A stretch of 5,907 nt of DNA from an uncultured Paracoccus sp. GTDB taxonomy: Bacteria; Pseudomonadota; Alphaproteobacteria; Rhodobacterales; Rhodobacteraceae. The stretch covers positions 1 through 5,907 of the forward strand of contig CALLYR010000175.1 in assembly GCA_937859005.1 (NCBI GenBank), in the 5' to 3' direction. Below the pieces are notes generated by a model. That model was not told the DNA's origin, did no database searches, and worked only from the letters and a program-made list of their open reading frames with translations. Position numbers and translations under genes: made by a program. Positions within the stretch are counted from its first letter, which is position 1. Every line of letters starts with the position of its first letter. Below are positions 5,590-5,907 of the stretch, in pieces.

Positions 5590-5907
5590 ATGTCCGTGGC
5601 CTATCTCGATCACTTCGGTCTTCGCCAGGCGCCGTTCGGCATCACGCCGGATCCGGCCCTGTTCCACAATTCGCGGGGCCACCGGCGCGCGCTCGACCGG
5701 ATCGAGGAAGGGATCGCTGCCCGCGCGCCCATCCTTTCGCTGACAGGCGCCGCCGGGATGGGCAAGACGACCCTGCTGAGGCTTTTGCTGGACAGGCACG
5801 GCAGCGACTGGACCATCGGGCCTGTCTCGGCGCTGCGTTCCCGGCCCGACACCATTCTCGTGCATGCGCGCCATGCCTTCGGCCAGCCCGATCAGGGCGG
5901 CATCCTT
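5590..5907 (+). CDS. ExeA/GspA-like AAA ATPase, N-terminal part (runs off the window)
   Basis: The frame is open from ATG 5590 to the window end, 106 residues with no stop. It starts MSVAYLDHFGLRQAPFGITP, close to the 'YLxHFGLxxxPFxxTPDPxFxxxSxxHxxAL' opening of ExeA/GspA-type ATPases. A Walker A motif, GAAGMGKTT, follows at residues 53-61. The usual acidic residue before Gly in 'TGExGxGKTT' is Ala here. Walker B and any peptidoglycan-binding C-terminal domain lie beyond the window. Family members energise secretin assembly in type II secretion (ExeA with ExeB) or sit in exopolysaccharide/exosortase gene clusters; which applies cannot be told without the right-hand neighbours. An in-frame ATG at 5539 would add 17 Cys/Arg-rich residues unlike the family, so 5590 is preferred, though its ribosome binding site is weak. 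Unlike the adjacent relics, this frame is undamaged. Confidence 0.85.
   Translation, partial: MSVAYLDHFGLRQAPFGITPDPALFHNSRGHRRALDRIEEGIAARAPILSLTGAAGMGKTTLLRLLLDRHGSDWTIGPVSALRSRPDTILVHARHAFGQPDQGGIL

Noticed and set aside
5534..5743. Short plus-strand frame overlapping the ATPase start
   Set aside because: It is out of frame with the clearly recognisable ATPase and has no similarity of its own.

Overview
The window is very GC-rich bacterial DNA, with strong G/C preference at third codon positions. Gene content (a membrane alpha/beta-hydrolase, an ExeA/GspA-type ATPase, and transposase relics whose sequences I associate with Rhodobacterales such as Paracoccus) suggests an alphaproteobacterium, probably Rhodobacteraceae. 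This placement is inference from remembered protein similarity; no search was run.

Layout. Bases 3-260 (+) carry the end of an unassigned protein that enters from the left. Converging on it from the minus strand is a two-gene unit. The upstream gene (2836-1181) encodes a 551-residue protein with five predicted membrane spans and a C-terminal alpha/beta-hydrolase domain of the Abhydrolase_9 type. The downstream gene (1196-288) overlaps it by 16 bases and encodes a 302-residue dienelactone-hydrolase-like protein with an N-terminal signal or anchor. The positive-inside rule puts both catalytic domains in the periplasm, so they may act on the same envelope or imported ester substrate. A GC-rich stem that includes the second gene's stop codon may end transcription.

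From about 3040 to 5345 the window is a mobile-element graveyard. A minus-strand transposase of the ISNCY/IS1202-like type (about 3049-3922) is broken by frameshifts, has lost its C-terminus, and has Gly where the DDE glutamate should be. A plus-strand IS3-family (IS2-group) OrfB remnant (about 4800-5343) is also frameshifted and has lost two of its three catalytic residues; its right-end inverted repeat is still recognisable. Between them lies an AT-rich island (4017-4060, 25% GC by count) with an extended -10 motif, followed by about 560 bases with no intact gene but an unusual density of hairpins and palindromes. These include a 35-nt near-perfect hairpin and a 16-bp perfect palindrome. That palindrome-rich block is the least explained part of the window.

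At the right edge an intact gene begins at 5590 (+) and runs off the window. It encodes the N-terminus of an ExeA/GspA-like AAA ATPase with a clear Walker A motif. The 246 bases before it hold two short inverted repeats, one of them a possible operator. I see no tRNA, rRNA, CRISPR array or complete mobile element.
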